Counted from the first letter of the stretch, positions 1-8,776 are shown. The stretch is 64,000 nt of DNA from Methylorubrum suomiense (GCF_022179765.1 NZ_BPRE01000009.1:168991-232990); one strand, 5' to 3'. Notes: generated from the sequence alone by a model not told the origin. A program made the numbers and translations.

Positions 1-134
1 TGCGACAGGAAGAACTGGCCGACGACGAAGACGGTGAGCAGGAAGACCACCGAGAGCAGCAGCGTCGCCAGGGCGTCGACATAGCCCGGCCAGACGTTGA
101 GGCTGCGATGCGCGCGGGCGCGGGTTGAGGCCAT
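1..134 (-). CDS. MotB/OmpA-like membrane protein, N-terminal fragment (partial)
   Basis: Only the first 44 codons are inside the window; the gene continues past the left edge. The visible part is a short basic N-terminus followed by a Gly-Tyr-Val-Asp-Ala-Leu-Ala-Thr-Leu-Leu-Leu segment and a single hydrophobic stretch, the layout of the plug and transmembrane helix of MotB-type stator or OmpA-like peptidoglycan-binding proteins. Its ATG overlaps the stop of the upstream MotA-like gene (ATGA), so the two are translationally coupled. By family logic it would be the wall-anchored partner of a proton channel. The periplasmic domain cannot be seen, so a true flagellar role is not shown. Confidence 0.7.
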   Translation of the reverse strand, partial: MASTRARAHRSLNVWPGYVDALATLLLSVVFLLTVFVVGQFFLS

Positions 135-1141
135 CACTCGGCCTTTTCGCGGGCGAGGCGATCGAGCACCTGCTTCAGTTCACGCTCACGGGCAGCCTGC
201 GCCTCGACCCAGTCGCGGATCATCTGCTGCTCGGCGCGCATGTGCTGAACGAGCCCCTGGATGCCCTCGGCGAGATTGGTCATCGCCTGGGTCGCGGCCC
301 GGCCGCCCCCGCCCTCGGCGACGACGCCGCTCAAGCGATCGATGGCCGCCTGAAGCTCGCGAGCGAGCGCCGGATCGTGCTCGGGCGCGGGCCGAACTGC
401 GGCGGCGGCTGCGGCGGTCGGTACCTCCTCCTCACCGGAGACCAACCAATCCTCCAGTTCGTTGTGGAAACGGGCATGGGCCTGCCCCGCCTGAAGATCG
501 AGGAAGCCGATCACGAGCGACGAGGCGAGGCCGAACAGGGAGGCCGAGAACGCCAGGCCGATGCCCGACAGCGGCACGGCAAGCCCGCTCTTCAGCTCGT
601 CGAACATGACCGCGGCGTCGCCCCCGCCACGCATCCCGCCGATCACCGCCCCGACGGCCGACAGCGTCTCGATCAGGCCCCAGAAGGTGCCGAGCAGGCC
701 GAGCAGGATCAGGATGCCGGCGCTGTAGCGCAGGATCTCGCGCCCCTCGTCGAGGCGCACGGCGATCGTGTCGAGATGGGCGCGGGTCCCGGACAGCGTC
801 ACGCCCTGACGCCGCGTCTCGATGGCGGGAACGAGCGGAGCCAGCAGCGTCGGCTTCTCCCGCGGCGCCTGCCCGGCGGCGACCGCGTTGACGTACCGGG
901 TTTCGCGAAACAGCCGGGTCACCTGTCCAAACGCGAGCAGCACCGCGATCAGCAGCACGCCGAGGATCAGCCCGTTGAGACCGGGATTGGCGAGGAAGGC
1001 CGGTGTGATCTGTCGGTAGAGAACGAAGGCAAGAAACCCGACCAGAACCAGGAAGACCAGCATCCGGACGAGCGTCATGCCGGGTTTGGCGATCGGCGGG
1101 CTGTCGGAGGAAGACGCGGGACGGGCCGCCATCGGGTCCAT
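134..1141 (-). CDS. MotA/TolQ/ExbB-type proton channel protein
   Basis: A 335-residue membrane protein with hydrophobic segments near residues 23-43, 55-74, 138-158 and 188-216. The last two flank the Gly-rich region expected of the MotA/TolQ/ExbB proton-channel fold. The C-terminal about 100 residues are charged and helical, ending in Glu/Arg/Lys-rich sequence that looks like a coiled coil. It overlaps the downstream MotB-like start by four bases, so it probably forms a stator-like complex with that protein in the inner membrane. No other flagellar genes lie nearby, so it may be a non-flagellar energiser that is only annotated as MotA. ATG at 1141 is chosen; ATG at 1132 is also possible. Confidence 0.75.
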   Translation of the reverse strand: MDPMAARPASSSDSPPIAKPGMTLVRMLVFLVLVGFLAFVLYRQITPAFLANPGLNGLILGVLLIAVLLAFGQVTRLFRETRYVNAVAAGQAPREKPTLLAPLVPAIETRRQGVTLSGTRAHLDTIAVRLDEGREILRYSAGILILLGLLGTFWGLIETLSAVGAVIGGMRGGGDAAVMFDELKSGLAVPLSGIGLAFSASLFGLASSLVIGFLDLQAGQAHARFHNELEDWLVSGEEEVPTAAAAAAVRPAPEHDPALARELQAAIDRLSGVVAEGGGGRAATQAMTNLAEGIQGLVQHMRAEQQMIRDWVEAQAARERELKQVLDRLAREKAE

Positions 1142-1273
1142 GCTCGTGTTAGGGGCCGACGCCAGGGGGAGGGCACCGCGCGCGGGAGAAAAGCGGCGGC
1201 ACTCTGGCGACTTGGCCTTTGACGATCAAGTCACCGGGCCTCCCCGCGTCGGGGCGTCGACGCGGAATGGCCG

Positions 1274-2095
1274 CTAATCCCATTCCCGTGGCCAGCTCTC
1301 GTCCAGATGCGGCCCGAGCCGCACCGCCCAGACCTTGTTCGCGAGCCCCGTGGAATCATCCGTTTCGACGGCGATCCCGCAGAGCGTGCCGGGGCCGGTG
1401 GCGGCCTCCAGGCGCGAGCCCGGCGTCTTCTGAAGGAAGCGGCGAACCGGCTCCTCCTTCTGCATGCCGAGCACCGAATCGTAGTCGCCGCACATGCCGG
1501 CATCCGACAGGTAGGCGGTGCCGCCAGGCAGGACACGGTGGTCGGCGGTGGGCACATGGGTATGCGTGCCGACGACGAGCGTGGCCCGCCCATCGAGGAA
1601 ATGGCCCATCGCCTGCTTCTCGCTGGTGGCCTCGGCATGCATGTCGACGATCACCGCATCGGCCGCCGCCCCGAGCGGGCAGGCCTCCAATTCGCGGTCG
1701 GCCGCCGCGAACGGGTCGTCGAGGGGATCGAGATAGATCCGGCCCATCACGTTGACGACGAGGACGCGGGCGCCCCGCGCGGTCTCGATCACCGTGGCGC
1801 CGCGCCCCGGCGTGCCCGGCGGGTAATTGGCGGGCCGGATCAGCCGGGGCTGCCGGGCGATGAAGACCAGAGCCTCGCGCTGATCGAAGGAGTGATTGCC
1901 GAGCGTCACGGCATCGGCGCCCGCTTGGAGGATCTCGTCGCAGATCGACTCGGTGATGCCGAAGCCACCGGCGGCGTTCTCGCCGTTGATGACGACGCAA
2001 TCGAGCCGCCAGCGCTCGCGCAGCCCGGGCAGGCGGTCGGTGACGGCCTGACGGCCCGGACGTCCGACGATGTCGCCGAGGAAAAGGATACGCAT
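1274..2095 (-). CDS. TIGR00282 family metallophosphoesterase (YmdB-like)
   Basis: This 273-residue protein matches the YmdB family, metal-dependent phosphodiesterases active on 2',3'-cyclic nucleotides and implicated in RNA turnover and signalling in Bacillus. The metallophosphatase motifs are in order: LGDIVGRPG at the N-terminus, NGENAAGG near residue 38, TLGNHSFDQ near 65, VDMHAEATSEK near 150 and VGTHTHVPTAD near 175. Length is normal for the family. The next gene upstream (5-formyl-THF cyclo-ligase) is co-oriented with 8 bases between, so they are probably one transcript, an arrangement often seen in alphaproteobacteria. The biological substrate cannot be told from sequence. Confidence 0.9.
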   Translation of the reverse strand: MRILFLGDIVGRPGRQAVTDRLPGLRERWRLDCVVINGENAAGGFGITESICDEILQAGADAVTLGNHSFDQREALVFIARQPRLIRPANYPPGTPGRGATVIETARGARVLVVNVMGRIYLDPLDDPFAAADRELEACPLGAAADAVIVDMHAEATSEKQAMGHFLDGRATLVVGTHTHVPTADHRVLPGGTAYLSDAGMCGDYDSVLGMQKEEPVRRFLQKTPGSRLEAATGPGTLCGIAVETDDSTGLANKVWAVRLGPHLDESWPREWD

Positions 2096-2103
2096 GAACG
2101 AAC

Positions 2104-2694
2104 TCAGACTTGCCGGAGCGGTACCGGACCTTCCTCGGTGACCATGTGGTCGAGGGGGCGGTCATGCGGCTCGGCCGGGACTTCCGGAATCTCCTGGACC
2201 GAGAAGGCGATGCCGATCGTCAGCACCGGGCCGTTCTTCGACAGCCGCTCGATCGCCTGATCGTAATAGCCCGCGCCATAGCCGATCCGCTGCCCTGCCC
2301 GGTCGAAGGCGGCGAGCGGCACGATCAACGCGGTCGGATCGAGGGGAGGGAGGTCGTCGCGCGGCTCGGACAGCCCGAAACCGCCCTTCACCAGTTCCTC
2401 GCCGGCTCGCCACTCGCGAAAGACGAGCCCCTGCTCGGTCACCTTGGGCAGGGCGACCCGCTGCCCGCGGGCGAACAGGCGCTCGATCAGCGGGCGCGGA
2501 TCGATCTCGCTCCGGATCGGCCAGAAGGCGCCGACCAGGGGCGCACGCGCAAGCTCCGGAAGACCGGCGATGAACGCGGCGGCCTTCTGCGATCCGGCAA
2601 GGCGGGTCTCGGGCGAGAGAGCGTCGCGCCGGGCCAGGACCTCGGCGCGAAGTTGCGCCTTGTGGGCGCGTCGGGGGGAAGAGTGCGGAGCCAC
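2104..2694 (-). CDS. 5-formyltetrahydrofolate cyclo-ligase
   Basis: A 196-residue protein of the 5-FCL family (YgfA/FAU1), which converts 5-formyl-THF to 5,10-methenyl-THF using ATP and so returns the storage or inhibitory folate to the active C1 pool. Visible signatures are a basic N-terminal helix (about residues 8-25), the central FWPIRSEIDP segment that contacts nucleotide, and the C-terminal RIGYGAGYYDQ motif that binds phosphate. Length is normal. It lies directly downstream of a probable 6S RNA and of zapA, the classical zapA-ssrS-ygfA order. In a methylotroph, folate C1 balance gives this housekeeping enzyme extra weight, which is inference. Confidence 0.93.
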   Translation of the reverse strand: MAPHSSPRRAHKAQLRAEVLARRDALSPETRLAGSQKAAAFIAGLPELARAPLVGAFWPIRSEIDPRPLIERLFARGQRVALPKVTEQGLVFREWRAGEELVKGGFGLSEPRDDLPPLDPTALIVPLAAFDRAGQRIGYGAGYYDQAIERLSKNGPVLTIGIAFSVQEIPEVPAEPHDRPLDHMVTEEGPVPLRQV

Positions 2695-2707
2695 CTGAGC
2701 CGTTGGA

Positions 2708-2855
2708 GTGTCGATCCCGGGAAACCTACAGAGTAGGTGGGCGCCGTGTTGGCCAAGTCCACGGACGAGGCCAGGAACAGCTCCCTAGGGAGTCGATAAG
2801 GCCCCGGGGAAAGTTCTCCTGACGAACTCTGCAGCCCCGCCCACGAGAGATAGAC
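2708..2855 (-). ncRNA. ssrS: Candidate 6S RNA (ssrS), boundaries approximate
   Basis: The 247-base gap between zapA and the 5-FCL gene has no convincing reading frame but is rich in pairing on the minus strand. GUGGGC (plus 2839-2844 region) can pair with GCCCAC (about 2735-2740). Inside it AGGAGAAC pairs with GUUCCU around an apical CUCCCUAGGGAG, leaving unpaired strands between, which resembles the closing stem, central bubble and terminal stem of 6S RNA. A short CCUAC-UCU-GUAGG hairpin follows on the 3' side. The position between zapA and ygfA is the conserved site of ssrS in many proteobacteria. 6S RNA sequesters sigma-70 RNA polymerase in stationary phase. Identity rests on position and hand folding, and the ends are estimates. 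Confidence 0.5.
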
Positions 2856-2941
2856 GTGCCGGGGCCCGGACGCCAGGGGCCGAATGCCGCGAAGCGCGAA
2901 GAAATCGGGTGCCGCCTCGATCTCCCGTGCTCGGACGGACC

Positions 2942-3277
2942 TTATCCCCCGGATTGTCCCGATAGGGCGCGCGCCAATCGATCGATGCGCTCGGCGGCGA
3001 CGCCGACGCCCGCGGCCAGACGCGCCTGCTCGCCGGCCTCTCGCGCGGCCTCACGTTCCATGTCCTCGATGCGGCGGCGCGCTTCCTGCAATTCATCGAC
3101 CAGCGTCAGCGCCGCCATGATCTGGAGGCGCATGTCGCCGATCTCACCGAAGGCCCCGCGCATATCGGTGACGCGCCGGTCGAGCTCGCCCGCGAGCGTT
3201 TCGAGGTGGCTCTCCTCGCCCGCGCCGCAGGCCATCCGGTAGCTCTTGCCCGCGATGGTGACGCTGACATGGGGCAT
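2942..3277 (-). CDS. zapA: Cell division protein ZapA
   Basis: A 111-residue ZapA homologue that binds FtsZ and promotes bundling of protofilaments in the Z-ring. The N-terminal part (residues 1-50) has the typical ZapA head with VTIAGKSYRMACG followed by the HLETLAGELD segment. The rest is a long Glu/Arg/Ala-rich coiled coil (about residues 60-105) used for dimerisation. An in-frame upstream ATG at 3325 exists, but the conserved Met-Pro-His-Val-Ser-Val start at 3277 fits the family. It is followed by the 6S RNA candidate and preceded by a DUF4164 coiled-coil gene, the usual order in Rhizobiales. Confidence 0.92.
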   Translation of the reverse strand: MPHVSVTIAGKSYRMACGAGEESHLETLAGELDRRVTDMRGAFGEIGDMRLQIMAALTLVDELQEARRRIEDMEREAAREAGEQARLAAGVGVAAERIDRLARALSGQSGG

Positions 3278-3296
3278 GGGACGCAGTTTCTCTCGG

Positions 3297-3599
3297 TTAC
3301 GCGCCGGACGGGCCGGACAGGACATCCTTCACGGTCTCGATGGCGCGATCGAGGCGACGGCCGACTTCGCCGGTGGTGACGTTCATGCGCGCCAGCCGGG
3401 CGCCGGCGGCGTCGAGTTCGGCGGCGAGCCGGGCGCGATCCTCCTCCAGCAGGGCGAATTCGGTATCCCGATCACCGCGGCTGCGCTCGGCTTCGAGCCG
3501 TCGGGCCACCGCGTTCTCCAGCAGGGCCAAGGCCGCATCGAGCCGGCCGATCGCTTCCTCTAGGTTGACCGTCGCCGGCTGTCTCTCGGTCTTCGCCAT
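3297..3599 (-). CDS. DUF4164 family coiled-coil protein
   Basis: About 100 residues, almost entirely predicted helix with Leu/Glu/Ala/Arg heptads from residue 10 to 95, no signal peptide and no membrane segment. It resembles the DUF4164 family, which sits next to zapA in alphaproteobacteria and probably takes part in the divisome as an accessory coiled coil; no biochemical role is established. The start at 3599 (Met-Ala-Lys-Thr) is preferred to the in-frame ATG at 3638. The gap to zapA is about 20 bases, so the two genes are probably co-transcribed. Confidence 0.75.
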   Translation of the reverse strand: MAKTERQPATVNLEEAIGRLDAALALLENAVARRLEAERSRGDRDTEFALLEEDRARLAAELDAAGARLARMNVTTGEVGRRLDRAIETVKDVLSGPSGA

Positions 3600-3979
3600 G
3601 CCGCCCGATCGATCCTTTTCCGCTCCGCCCCGGCTCAAGAGGTTTCAGCCAAGCATATTCGAAATTCCAGCCTGTTGGCAGCGATGCCCACGATCTTTGA
3701 CAGCCCCGGTCGCCATGTTAGAGAGCCCGCGCCCGGCCCGCTCACGCCTTTCGCGAGCCGCCGTTCAAACGGAAGTCTCACCGTGCCCTTCTTTGGCTCC
3801 CCGCGCAGACCGTCCGCCGTCCGGACGCGTGCGGGTGTGGGCCGTCGCCCGGTTCATCTCAGGTTCAGCGCGGCCCCGCTTGGAGCGGTCGCGTCATCGT
3901 CGGCCGCGGAGCCTCGGCGCACCGCATCACTGGTCCCCCATCGGCGCGCTGGCGCGCCCCACATACAAGGAGTCACGCC
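3600..3979. other. Divergent intergenic region upstream of gap
   Basis: This 380-base stretch separates the leftward zapA cluster from rightward gap and so should hold both promoters. Open frames crossing it have no recognisable domain and poor continuity. The only clear signal is an AAGGAG ribosome-binding site at about 3967-3972, which sets the GTG start of gap. I could not assign promoter boxes with confidence. Confidence 0.5.
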
Positions 3980-4987
3980 GTGACCGTCAAGGTTGCCATC
4001 AACGGGTTCGGGCGCATCGGCCGCAACGTGCTGCGCGCCATCGTCGAGGCCGGCCGCACCGACATCGAGGTCGTGGCGATCAACGATCTCGGCCCGGTCG
4101 AGACCAATGCCCACCTCCTGCGCTACGATTCGGTCCACGGCCGCTTCCCGGCCGAGGTCGCGGTCGAGGGCGACGCCATCGTCATCAACGGCAAGCGCAT
4201 CAAGGTCACGGCCGTGCGCAACCCGGCGGAACTTCCGCACCGCGATCTCGGCGTCGACATCGCGCTCGAATGCACCGGCATCTTCACCTCGAAGGACAAG
4301 GCCAAGGCTCATCTCGACGCCGGCGCCAAGCGCGTCCTCGTCTCGGCCCCCGCCGACGGGGCCGACCTCACCGTGGTCTACGGCGTCAACCACGACGGGC
4401 TGACGGCCGATCACCTCGTCGTCTCGAACGCCTCCTGCACGACGAACTGCCTCGCGCCGGTCGCCAAGGTCCTCAACGAGACCGTCGGCATCGAGCGCGG
4501 CTTCATGACCACGATCCACTCTTACACCAACGACCAGCCCTCGCTCGACCAGATGCACAAGGATCTGTACCGGGCGCGCGCCGCGGCCCTGTCGATGATC
4601 CCGACCTCGACCGGTGCGGCCAAGGCCGTCGGCCTGGTCCTGCCGGAGCTGAAGGGCAAGCTCGACGGGACCGCGATCCGCGTGCCGACCCCGAACGTCT
4701 CGGCGGTCGATCTCGTGTTCACGGCCAAGCGCGCGACCTCGGTCGAGGAGATCAACGAGGCGATCAAGGCGGCCGCCTCCGGTCCGCTCAAGGGCGTGCT
4801 GGGCGTCACCGACCGGCCGAACGTGTCGATCGACTTCAACCACGATCCGCACTCGTCCACCTTCCACCTCGATCAGACCAAGGTCATGGACGGCACCTTC
4901 GTGCGCATCCTGTCCTGGTACGACAACGAGTGGGGCTTCTCGAACCGCATGGCCGACACCGCCGTCGCCATGGCCAAGCTGATCTGA
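3980..4987 (+). CDS. gap: Glyceraldehyde-3-phosphate dehydrogenase
   Basis: A 335-residue type I GAPDH that interconverts glyceraldehyde 3-phosphate and 1,3-bisphosphoglycerate in glycolysis and gluconeogenesis. Visible are the Rossmann NGFGRIGRN at residues 8-16, the NDLG acidic position favouring NAD, the catalytic SNASCTTNC near residue 155, and the C-terminal [12 protein letters not shown]. The start is GTG, positioned by AAGGAG eight bases upstream. It opens a gap-(coiled-coil protein)-pgk block and is followed by a strong hairpin at 5009-5039, so gap may be terminated separately. In a serine-cycle methylotroph the flux through this enzyme is expected to run mainly toward sugars, which is inference. 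Confidence 0.97.
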   Translation: MTVKVAINGFGRIGRNVLRAIVEAGRTDIEVVAINDLGPVETNAHLLRYDSVHGRFPAEVAVEGDAIVINGKRIKVTAVRNPAELPHRDLGVDIALECTGIFTSKDKAKAHLDAGAKRVLVSAPADGADLTVVYGVNHDGLTADHLVVSNASCTTNCLAPVAKVLNETVGIERGFMTTIHSYTNDQPSLDQMHKDLYRARAAALSMIPTSTGAAKAVGLVLPELKGKLDGTAIRVPTPNVSAVDLVFTAKRATSVEEINEAIKAAASGPLKGVLGVTDRPNVSIDFNHDPHSSTFHLDQTKVMDGTFVRILSWYDNEWGFSNRMADTAVAMAKLI

Positions 4988-5008
4988 TCACCTGATCACC
5001 GCCGAATG

Positions 5009-5039
5009 CGAGGCGGCCGGACTGATGCCGGCCGCCTCG
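5009..5039 (+). terminator. Intrinsic-type terminator hairpin after gap
   Basis: CGAGGCGGCCGG at 5009-5020 pairs perfectly with CCGGCCGCCTCG at 5028-5039 across a seven-base loop. No T-tract follows, as is common in GC-rich genomes. It starts 21 bases after the gap stop codon. Confidence 0.6.
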
Positions 5040-5089
5040 TGAGCGTTCCGAGGGCGAACTCGCCTTCCTTCAAACACGGTGTGCACGCG

Positions 5090-5581
5090 ATGACCGAGAC
5101 CTCGCCGACCCAGTCGTCCGGGACCGACTTCATCCCGACCACCCCACCCGCTTCCGCCGCACCATCGCCCGCAGCGGCCTCCACGGTGAAGCCGACAACG
5201 GACAAGGCCGGTCTCTCCGCCGCCGCGCCGGTCAATGCTTCCGATCAGCTTGCCCGCATCGAGGACAAGACAGCCCGCATCGAGGACAAATATGCCCGCT
5301 CGGAGGCGCTGCTCTCTCGCGTCGAGGAGAAGGTGGAGAACGCCTCCTCACGCATGAACGAGGCGGCCCGTCAGGCCGATCTCGCCTCGCTGCGCGGCGA
5401 GGTGCGCGGCATGGCCGACCGCATCAACCGGCTCCCCGGGACCGGCGCCCTGGTGCTCACCGCGCTCATCACCGCCGTGCTCACCGTCGCCCTGATGGTC
5501 GCCGTGCAGCGGGCGAATCTCGACAAGCTGCTCCCCCCGAGCCTGGGCGGCTCGGCACCAACCTCCACGACCAACCCGTAA
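5090..5581 (+). CDS. Membrane-anchored coiled-coil protein of unknown function
   Basis: A 163-residue protein with no family I recognise. The N-terminal 45 residues are Pro/Ala/Thr/Ser-rich and probably disordered. Residues about 45-110 form a charged coiled coil that includes a direct repeat of Ala-Arg-Ile-Glu-Asp-Lys. A single hydrophobic helix ([20 protein letters not shown]) at about 122-143 is followed by a short tail. There is no signal peptide, so it looks like a tail-proximal membrane anchor with the coiled coil in the cytoplasm. ATG at 5090 is chosen over an in-frame upstream start at 5006 that would overlap the gap terminator. It lies 16 bases before pgk and is probably co-transcribed with it. 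Confidence 0.7.
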   Translation: MTETSPTQSSGTDFIPTTPPASAAPSPAAASTVKPTTDKAGLSAAAPVNASDQLARIEDKTARIEDKYARSEALLSRVEEKVENASSRMNEAARQADLASLRGEVRGMADRINRLPGTGALVLTALITAVLTVALMVAVQRANLDKLLPPSLGGSAPTSTTNP

Positions 5582-5597
5582 GAGCGATCCGACCGGC

Positions 5598-6800
5598 ATG
5601 ACCGATTTCCGCACCCTCGACGATGCCGGCCCGCTCCAGGGCAAGCGCGTGCTCCTGCGCGTGGATCTCAACGTTCCCATGGAAGGGGACCGCGTGACCG
5701 ATGCGACCCGCATCGAGCGGGTGGTGCCGACGATCCGCGAGATCGCCGAGAAGGGCGGGAAGGTCATCCTGCTCGCGCATTTCGGCCGTCCGAAGGGCAA
5801 GCCCGACCCCAAGGACTCGCTGAAGCCGATCCTGTCGACGCTTTCGGACAAGGTCGGCAAGCCGGTGGCCTTCGGCGAGGATTGCATCGGCGACGCCGCA
5901 GCCTCGGCCGTCGGCGCTCTCAAGGACGGTGACGTGCTTCTCCTCGAAAACACCCGCTACCACGCCGGTGAGGAGAAGAACGACCCCGAGTTCACGAAGG
6001 CGCTGGCCGCCAACGGCGACATCTACGTCAACGAGGCATTCTCCGCCGCCCATCGCGCGCATGCCTCGACCGAGGGCCTCGCCCGGGTGCTGCCGGCCTA
6101 TGCCGGACGCCTGATGCAGGCCGAACTCGACGCGCTGACCAAGGGATTGGAATCTCCCACCCGTCCCGTCATCGCCATCGTCGGCGGCGCCAAGGTCGCG
6201 ACCAAGATCGACCTTCTGGAGAACCTCGTCGCCAAGGTCGACATGCTGGTGATCGGCGGCGGCATGGCCAACACCTTCCTGCACGCGCAGGGCAAGGATG
6301 TCGGCAAGTCGCTCTGCGAGAAGGATCTGGCCGAGACGGCCCAGCGCATCCTCGCGGCGGCCAAGGAGAAGAACTGCACCATCATCCTGCCCGCCGACGC
6401 ACTGGTGGCCCGCGAGTTCAAGGCGAATGCCGAGAACGAGACGGTGACGGTCGATGCCGTTCCCTCCGATGCGATGATCCTCGATGTCGGCGCCGCCTCC
6501 ATGTCGACGATCGACGGCGCGATCGACGAAGCCCGCACGCTGGTGTGGAACGGCCCCCTCGGCGCCTTCGAGCTCACCCCCTTCGACACCGGCACCGTCG
6601 CGGTCGCCCGCCATGCGGCGGCCCGCACGAAGGCCGGACAGCTCGTCAGCGTGGCCGGTGGCGGCGACACGGTGGCGGCTCTCAACCATGCGGGCGTCGG
6701 CGAGGATTTCTCCTACGTCTCGACCGCGGGCGGCGCGTTCCTCGAATGGCTTGAGGGCAAGGAGCTTCCGGGCGTCGAGGCCCTGCGCGCGAAGGGCTGA
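5598..6800 (+). CDS. pgk: Phosphoglycerate kinase
   Basis: A 400-residue monomeric phosphoglycerate kinase that catalyses 1,3-bisphosphoglycerate + ADP to 3-phosphoglycerate + ATP and the reverse. The N-terminal substrate domain has RVDLNVPM near residue 21 and HFGRPKG near 61. The hinge and nucleotide domain has [16 protein letters not shown] near 195, NGPLGAFE near 318 and the C-terminal GGGDTVAAL motif. Length is normal. It lies between a small coiled-coil protein gene and, after a palindromic intergenic region, fba, so gap, pgk and fba form a triose-phosphate cluster. Confidence 0.97.
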   Translation: MTDFRTLDDAGPLQGKRVLLRVDLNVPMEGDRVTDATRIERVVPTIREIAEKGGKVILLAHFGRPKGKPDPKDSLKPILSTLSDKVGKPVAFGEDCIGDAAASAVGALKDGDVLLLENTRYHAGEEKNDPEFTKALAANGDIYVNEAFSAAHRAHASTEGLARVLPAYAGRLMQAELDALTKGLESPTRPVIAIVGGAKVATKIDLLENLVAKVDMLVIGGGMANTFLHAQGKDVGKSLCEKDLAETAQRILAAAKEKNCTIILPADALVAREFKANAENETVTVDAVPSDAMILDVGAASMSTIDGAIDEARTLVWNGPLGAFELTPFDTGTVAVARHAAARTKAGQLVSVAGGGDTVAALNHAGVGEDFSYVSTAGGAFLEWLEGKELPGVEALRAKG

Positions 6801-6861
6801 CGCCCGCTCCGTTCCCCTACCCGCGCGGATTTCGGGCCCCACCCGATACCGCCCGCGAATG

Positions 6862-6887
6862 CCGAAATCGGTTCGTACCGATTTCGG
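6862..6887. repeat. 11-bp palindrome between pgk and fba
   Basis: CCGAAATCGGT at 6862-6872 and ACCGATTTCGG at 6877-6887 are perfect inverted arms around a TCGT loop. GCGGG follows directly, and CCCGC lies five bases before the left arm, which would extend the stem with a bulge. A partial copy, CGAAATCGG, recurs about 25 bases further on. It lies about 60 bases after pgk and may act as a bidirectional terminator or belong to a dispersed palindromic repeat family. No second complete copy was found in this window. Confidence 0.6.
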
Positions 6888-7029
6888 GCGGGAAGGGTTC
6901 GGGTCGCGACGAAATCGGCGGATATGCTCAAGTTTTTGACGCCGGGGCGCAGGCTGACGGCGCGTAATTGCCTATATACGCCCTGAAGAGATTGGCCCGC
7001 GCAAGGCCGCATCGGACGAGGTTTGAACC

Positions 7030-8097
7030 ATGGCACGCATCACCCTCCGGCAGCTTCTCGACCACGCCGCCGAGTACGGCTACGGCGTGCCCGCCTTCAA
7101 CCTGAACAACATGGAACAGGGCCTCGCCATCATGGCGGCGGCCGACGCCACCGATTCACCGGTGATCCTGCAGGCGAGCCGCGGCGCCCGCGCCTATGCC
7201 AATGACGTGGTGCTGGCGAAGCTGATCGACGGTCTCGTCGAGATCTACCCGCACATCCCGGTCTGCATGCATCTCGACCACGGCAACAACGAAGCCACCT
7301 GCGCCACCGCGATCCAGTACGGCTTCACCTCGGTGATGATGGACGGCTCGCTGAAGGCCGACGGAAAGACCCCGGCCGACTACGCCTACAACGTCGACAT
7401 CACCCGCAACGTCACCAAGATGGCCCACTGGGCCGGCGTCTCGGTCGAGGGTGAGCTCGGCGTGCTCGGCTCCCTGGAGAGCGGCACCGGCGAGGCCGAG
7501 GATGGGCACGGCGCCGAGGGCGAGCTGTCCCACGATCAGCTCCTGACCGACCCGGAAGAGGCGGTGAAGTTCGTCCGCGAGACCAAGGTGGATGCCCTGG
7601 CGGTGGCGATGGGCACCAGCCACGGCGCCTACAAGTTCACCCGCCAGCCCGACGGCGACGTGCTGGCCATGAACGTGATCGAGGAGATTCATCGCCGCCT
7701 GCCGACGACCCACCTGGTCATGCACGGCTCCTCCTCCGTGCCGCAGGAATTGCAGGACATCATCAACAAGTTCGGCGGCCAGATGAAGCCGACCTGGGGC
7801 GTGCCGGTGGAGGAGATCCAGCGCGGCATCAAGCACGGCGTGCGCAAGATCAACATCGACACCGACAACCGCATGGCGATGACCGGCCAGATCCGCCGCG
7901 TCCTGACGGAGACCCCGGAGGAGTTCGATCCGCGCAAGTATCTGAAGCCCGCCATGGAAGCGATGACCAAGCTGTGCAAGCAGCGCTTCGAGGAATTCAA
8001 CACCGCCGGGCAGGGCAGCAAGATCCGTCCGATCTCGGTCGCCGAAATGGCCAAGCGCTACGCCAGCGGCTCGCTCGACCCGCGTATCGACGCCTGA
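7030..8097 (+). CDS. fba: Class II fructose-bisphosphate aldolase
   Basis: A 355-residue zinc-dependent class II aldolase that condenses dihydroxyacetone phosphate and glyceraldehyde 3-phosphate to fructose 1,6-bisphosphate. The zinc ligand motif HLDHGNN is near residue 82. [12 protein letters not shown] follows near 140, SHGAYKF near 198, MHGSSS near 230 and NIDTDNRMA near 275. Length and the C-terminal KRYASG segment fit the Fba subgroup found with Calvin-cycle genes (FbaA/CbbA type), although no Calvin-cycle gene is visible here. The 229-base upstream gap contains a palindrome, so it probably has its own promoter. The downstream gene starts 11 bases after its stop. Confidence 0.95.
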   Translation: MARITLRQLLDHAAEYGYGVPAFNLNNMEQGLAIMAAADATDSPVILQASRGARAYANDVVLAKLIDGLVEIYPHIPVCMHLDHGNNEATCATAIQYGFTSVMMDGSLKADGKTPADYAYNVDITRNVTKMAHWAGVSVEGELGVLGSLESGTGEAEDGHGAEGELSHDQLLTDPEEAVKFVRETKVDALAVAMGTSHGAYKFTRQPDGDVLAMNVIEEIHRRLPTTHLVMHGSSSVPQELQDIINKFGGQMKPTWGVPVEEIQRGIKHGVRKINIDTDNRMAMTGQIRRVLTETPEEFDPRKYLKPAMEAMTKLCKQRFEEFNTAGQGSKIRPISVAEMAKRYASGSLDPRIDA

Positions 8098-8107
8098 GAG
8101 CTCTGCC

Positions 8108-8776
8108 TTGAGTGATCCACAACCGGCAGGCCCCAAGCCTCGCCTTGCCCTCCTGTCACCCTACGGTCTCGGTCCCGCCGAGGCCGAGGCGGCCGCGGGG
8201 GCGCTCGACGCCGCCTGCGCGGCGGGGGACGTTGCGGCGGTGATCCTCCGTCTGGCCCCCTCCGACGAGCGCAGCCTCGTGTCCCTACTCAAGCGGCTCT
8301 GTCCGCCGGCGCAGGAGCGGGGCGCGGCGGTCGTCGTCGCCGTGCCGGAATATCCCGGCGATCTCGTCTCGGTGTCGGCCCGCGGTGGGGCGGACGGCGT
8401 GCATGTCGATCGCGCCGAGGACGAGACCTTGCGCGACCTGCGCGGGCGTCTCCGGGACGGGCGCATCCTCGGGGCGGGCGGTGTGCTCGGATCGCGGGAC
8501 GCCGCCATGTTGGCCGGCGAGGCCGGCGTCGATTATCTGCTGTTCGGTGGTCTGTTCGCGGATGGGGGCGCACCCGACGCGGCGGACGTGCGGGAGCGCG
8601 CCGCTTGGTGGGCTGAAATCTTCGAGACGCCCTGCATCGCTGTGGCAGCGCAGGCCGATGAGGTCGCGGCCCTCGCCGCAACGGGCGCCGAGTTCGTCGG
8701 CCTCGAAAGCGCCCTCTGGTTCGGCGATGCCGAGGGCGTGCGGACGGCGCAGGCGGCTCTCGACAAGGCTCGATGA
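8108..8776 (+). CDS. Thiamine-phosphate synthase (ThiE)-like protein
   Basis: A 222-residue TIM-barrel protein related to ThiE, which joins HMP-PP and HET-P to thiamine phosphate. Family features are the DGVHVDRAED strand near residue 96, an ILGAGGVLGS loop near 117 where ThiE has its Gly-Ser-His region, and a VDYLLFGGLFADG strand near 138. The Thr-Lys pair that normally follows this last strand and binds the thiazole phosphate is absent, so the enzyme may act on something else or be inactive. The start is TTG, 11 bases after the fba stop, and the stop overlaps the next start (ATGA-type), so the three genes are coupled. Confidence 0.7.
   Translation: MSDPQPAGPKPRLALLSPYGLGPAEAEAAAGALDAACAAGDVAAVILRLAPSDERSLVSLLKRLCPPAQERGAAVVVAVPEYPGDLVSVSARGGADGVHVDRAEDETLRDLRGRLRDGRILGAGGVLGSRDAAMLAGEAGVDYLLFGGLFADGGAPDAADVRERAAWWAEIFETPCIAVAAQADEVAALAATGAEFVGLESALWFGDAEGVRTAQAALDKAR

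Noticed and set aside
3675..3983. Open frame upstream of gap
   Set aside because: No ribosome-binding site or domain, and it crosses the gap ribosome-binding site.
6936..6980. Promoter-like TTGACG and TATATA boxes upstream of fba
   Set aside because: The spacing is about 30 bases, far from the 16-18 expected, so I did not list it as a promoter.
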